A stretch of 60,620 nt of DNA from Streptomyces sp. WAC06614 (GTDB lineage: Bacteria > Actinomycetota > Actinomycetes > Streptomycetales > Streptomycetaceae). The translations under genes were made by a program, and so were the position numbers. Where the stretch lies: NCBI RefSeq assembly GCF_003949795.1, contig NZ_RPRY01000008.1, forward strand, positions 1 to 60,620, written 5' to 3'. The notes beneath the pieces are model-generated. The model saw only the letters and a list, made by a program, of their open reading frames with translations. It was not told the origin of the DNA and ran no database searches. Shown piece by piece: positions 58,446 through 60,620 of the stretch. Position 1 is the stretch's first letter. Every line of letters begins with the position of its first letter.

Positions 58446-59360
58446 TCAACGGGCGCCGCAGGAGCGCAAGTACTCCCGGGTGCGGCGGGCGATCGGCAGC
58501 GGCCGGTCCGGGTCGCACGGGTACATGTCCTGTTCCACGATGGCGAACAGCTCGGTGCCCAACTCCTGAGCCGCGGCCAGCACCGGCCCCAGGGCCGGCA
58601 CGCCGGACGGCGGTTCGCACATCACCCCGCGCGCCACCGCCGGACCGAACGGCACCTCCTCGGCCACGACCTCGGCCAGGATCCGCGGATCCACCTGCTT
58701 GAGGTGCAGATAGCCGATCCGTTCGCCGTAGGCCTTGATCAGTTCGACGCTGTCGCCGCCGCAGTAGGCGTAGTGACCGGTGTCCAGGCACAGGGAGACC
58801 ACGTCCGGATCGGTGGCGTCCAGGAAGCGGGCCACGTTCTCCGGGGTGTCCACGTGGGTGTCGGCATGCGGATGCACCTCGATCCGCAACCCGTAGCGCT
58901 CCCGCACCTCCCGCCCCAGCCGCTCCGTCTGACGGGCCAGTTCCCGCCATTGACCAGCCGTCAGGACCCGGTCCTCCAGCACCTTCCCCGTCTTGTCGTC
59001 CCGCCAGAACGACGGGATGACGACCAGGTGCCCGGCGCCGACGGCCGCGGCGAGCGCGGCGACGCGCGACACGTGCGCCCAGGTGTCCTCCCAGACGGCG
59101 GGACCGTGATGGAGTCCGGTGAAGACCGTGCCGGCCGACACCCGGAGCCCGCGCCGGTCCGTCTCCTCGCGCAGCCGCGCGGGATCGGTGGGGAGGTAGC
59201 CGTAGGGGCCGAGTTCGATCCACGGGTAGCCGGCCGCCGCGACCTCGTCGAGGAAGCGCTCCCAGCCGGTCTGGTGGGGATCGTCCGGAAACCAGACGCC
59301 CCAGGAGTCCGGTGCCGAACCGATACGGATACGGGACAGCGCGGGTGGGGAGGACGTCAT
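58446..59360 (-). CDS. sugar phosphate isomerase/epimerase (IolE/IolI-like TIM barrel)
   Basis: A 304-aa AP-endonuclease-2-like TIM barrel. Metal residues: Glu in [13 protein letters not shown], Asp and His in [14 protein letters not shown], and Glu in [56 protein letters not shown] matches inosose-type enzymes. The ATG at 59360 has AAGGTGG upstream. It is divergent from iolC, 47 bp away, so the intergenic gap must hold two promoters. IolE (inosose dehydratase) versus IolI (inosose isomerase) cannot be settled. Confidence 0.88.
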   Translation of the reverse strand: MTSSPPALSRIRIGSAPDSWGVWFPDDPHQTGWERFLDEVAAAGYPWIELGPYGYLPTDPARLREETDRRGLRVSAGTVFTGLHHGPAVWEDTWAHVSRVAALAAAVGAGHLVVIPSFWRDDKTGKVLEDRVLTAGQWRELARQTERLGREVRERYGLRIEVHPHADTHVDTPENVARFLDATDPDVVSLCLDTGHYAYCGGDSVELIKAYGERIGYLHLKQVDPRILAEVVAEEVPFGPAVARGVMCEPPSGVPALGPVLAAAQELGTELFAIVEQDMYPCDPDRPLPIARRTREYLRSCGAR

Positions 59361-59407
59361 GACGGCCACCTTAGGGTGCGAGGTTCGAGGAGACTGGAGG
59401 ACTGTTC

Positions 59408-60370
59408 GTGGGCACCGACCCGTTCGACCTGATCACGATGGGCCGGATCGGGGTGGATCTCTACCCGCTCAGAACCGGGGTACCGCTGGCGGAGGCCGAC
59501 ACCTTCGGCAAGTTCCTCGGCGGCTCCGCCGCGAACGTGGCCGTCGCCGCGGCCCGGCTCGGCCGGCGCGTGGCCCTGCTCTCCCGGACCGGCGCGGACC
59601 CCTTCGGGGCGTACCTGCGGGCGGAGCTGCGGAACTTCGGCGTGGACGAGCGCTGGGTCGCGGAGGTCGCCGCGTACCCGACGCCGATCACCTTCTGCGA
59701 GATCTTCCCGCCCGACCACTTCCCGCTGTACTTCTACCGCCGGCCCAAGGCGCCGGACCTGGAGATCCACCCGGAGGAACTCGACCTGGACGCCGTCCGG
59801 GCGGCGCGGATCCTCTGGATGACGGGCACGGGCCTGAGCGCCGAGCCGTCGCGCACCGCGACCCTCACGGCCCTCCGGGCCCGGGCCCGGACCGGGGCCG
59901 ACGGCACCGGGACGACCGTCTTCGACCTGGACTGGCGCCCGACGCTGTGGGAGGAGAAGCCGCAGCCGTTCTACGCGCAGGCGCTGGAGCAGGCCACGGT
60001 GGCCGTCGGCAACGCCGAGGAGGCCGAGGTCGCCACCGGCTGCGCCGAACCACGGGCGGCGGCCAGGGCCCTGCTGGCGGCGGGGCCGGACCTGGCCGTG
60101 GTCAAACTCGGCCCCGACGGGGTCTACGCGGTGCACCGCGACGGCACCGAGGCGCAGGTGCCGCCGGTCCGGGTCGAGGTGGTCAACGGCCTGGGCGCCG
60201 GCGACGCCTTCGGCGGCGCACTGTGCCACGGCCTGCTGGCGGGCTGGGACCTGGAACGCACCCTCCGCTACGCCAACGCCGCCGGCGCCCTCGTGGCCTC
60301 CCGCCTCGCCTGCTCCACGGCGATGCCCTGGCCGTCCGAGGTGGAGGAGGTCCTCACGTCATGCCCCTGA
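59408..60370 (+). CDS. iolC: 5-dehydro-2-deoxygluconokinase
   Basis: A 320-aa PfkB-family kinase. The N-terminal substrate lid (GRIGVDLYPLRTGVPLAEADTFGKFLGGSAANVAVAAARLG) and the C-terminal NGLGAGDAFGGALCHGLLAG with the catalytic Asp are typical of IolC, which phosphorylates 2-deoxy-5-keto-D-gluconate in inositol catabolism. GTG start at 59408. The stop (TGA, 60368-60370) overlaps the iolB start. Confidence 0.93.
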   Translation: MGTDPFDLITMGRIGVDLYPLRTGVPLAEADTFGKFLGGSAANVAVAAARLGRRVALLSRTGADPFGAYLRAELRNFGVDERWVAEVAAYPTPITFCEIFPPDHFPLYFYRRPKAPDLEIHPEELDLDAVRAARILWMTGTGLSAEPSRTATLTALRARARTGADGTGTTVFDLDWRPTLWEEKPQPFYAQALEQATVAVGNAEEAEVATGCAEPRAAARALLAAGPDLAVVKLGPDGVYAVHRDGTEAQVPPVRVEVVNGLGAGDAFGGALCHGLLAGWDLERTLRYANAAGALVASRLACSTAMPWPSEVEEVLTSCP

Positions 60371-60620
60371 CCGCCGAGTGGTCCATGCCCCTGACCCACC
60401 TGAAGATCCTCACCTTGACCCCGGCCGAGCCGTACACCTGGCCGTCGGGCCCCGCCGAATGGATCGTCCTCCCCTTGTCGGGCTCCTGCCAGGTCGAATG
60501 CACCGCCGTGGCCGCGCCCGAGCCGGACCGGGCCGCGCCGGCGGCCGCCCCGTATCCGGCCCCGCCGGCGGGTGAGGCGCTGGGGGCACCCCCAGCGGTA
60601 GCTGGGGGTGCCCCCAGCGC
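60361..60620 (+). CDS. iolB: 5-deoxy-glucuronate isomerase, partial (N-terminus), hairpin in frame
   Basis: The first ~86 codons to the window end. EWIVLPLSGSCQVEC matches the IolB cupin start after HLKILTLTPAEPYTWPSG. The family normally has ~25 more residues ahead of WSMP, so the start is truncated or placed late; a 12-bp direct repeat ATGCCCCTGACC (60361-60372 and 60385-60396) gives two in-frame ATGs. The codons after ~60 turn Ala/Pro-rich and run into a perfect 20-bp hairpin, whose translation (ALGAPPAVAGGAPS) is not IolB-like. Confidence 0.75.
   Translation, partial: MPLTAEWSMPLTHLKILTLTPAEPYTWPSGPAEWIVLPLSGSCQVECTAVAAPEPDRAAPAAAPYPAPPAGEALGAPPAVAGGAPS
60577..60620. repeat. perfect 20-bp inverted-repeat hairpin inside iolB
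   Basis: GCGCTGGGGGCACCCCCAGC at 60577-60596, loop GGTA, and its exact complement at 60601-60620, the window end. Similar GGGGGCACCCCCAG elements occur between genes in many Streptomyces. Here it lies in the reading frame, so it is an insertion, a repeat, or a sign that the frame ends nearby. Confidence 0.9.

Overview
The window is a high-GC chromosomal segment of a Streptomyces species. The evidence is the very high G+C with GC-rich third codon positions, GTG/TTG starts, an adpA-orn pair next to tRNA-His, a complete desferrioxamine (des) locus with DmdR-type iron boxes, and a gene order that, from memory, follows the core region around SCO2731-SCO2793 of S. coelicolor. I see no insertion sequence, prophage, CRISPR array or integrase. 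This looks like core chromosome with a few accessory genes.

Layout. 0-3 kb: an 18-bp tandem repeat, an F420/NADP-type oxidoreductase, a DUF3303-like small protein, and a divergent MarR regulator / NmrA-like reductase pair. 3-6 kb: tRNA-His(GTG), orn and adpA, with a large nested inverted-repeat structure between adpA and orn; this adpA has no TTA codon. 6-12.5 kb: a small membrane protein, a universal stress protein, a YaaH-type acetate transporter, glmS behind a small conserved gene and a DasR-like operator, a DUF4429/SHOCT protein and a GH20 hexosaminidase. 12.4-19.7 kb: desD-desC-desB-desA and desF-desE, each block behind an iron box. 19.8-27 kb: a leucine/branched-chain acyl-CoA operon (acyl-CoA dehydrogenase, HMG-CoA lyase, methylcrotonyl-type carboxylase alpha and beta) divergent from a TetR gene that lacks a normal stop, then a phosphatase. 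27-33.5 kb: thioesterase II, a second acyl-CoA dehydrogenase, and a PucR regulator divergent from an agmatinase-ThDP enzyme pair. 33.5-42 kb: a fused two-half ABC exporter, a Ser/Thr kinase fused to a PstS-like binding domain, a small secreted Cys-containing protein and an S37 secreted aminopeptidase. 42-47 kb: GH3 glycosidase, LysR/EamA divergent pair, GNAT, DUF937. 47-51 kb: RecD2-type helicase, citrate synthase and a structured convergent intergenic region. 51-57 kb: copA-copZ under a CsoR-like box that overlaps the stop of a TetR gene, which is divergent from an MMPL exporter, and a small HTH protein. 57.4-60.6 kb: inositol-type catabolic genes (Idh, isomerase, iolC, start of iolB) ending in a perfect 20-bp hairpin.

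How genes work together. The des block makes and recovers desferrioxamine under iron control. glmS, the GH20 enzyme and the GH3 enzyme all touch amino-sugar metabolism, and the DasR-like site suggests that GlcN-6-P sensing reaches glmS. The carboxylase/HMG-CoA lyase/dehydrogenase operon turns leucine-derived acyl-CoA into acetyl-CoA and acetoacetate, feeding citrate synthase. copA/copZ provide copper export. The most unusual single protein is the kinase whose outer part resembles a phosphate-binding protein.

All functional names are read from sequence motifs and remembered families; no database search was run.
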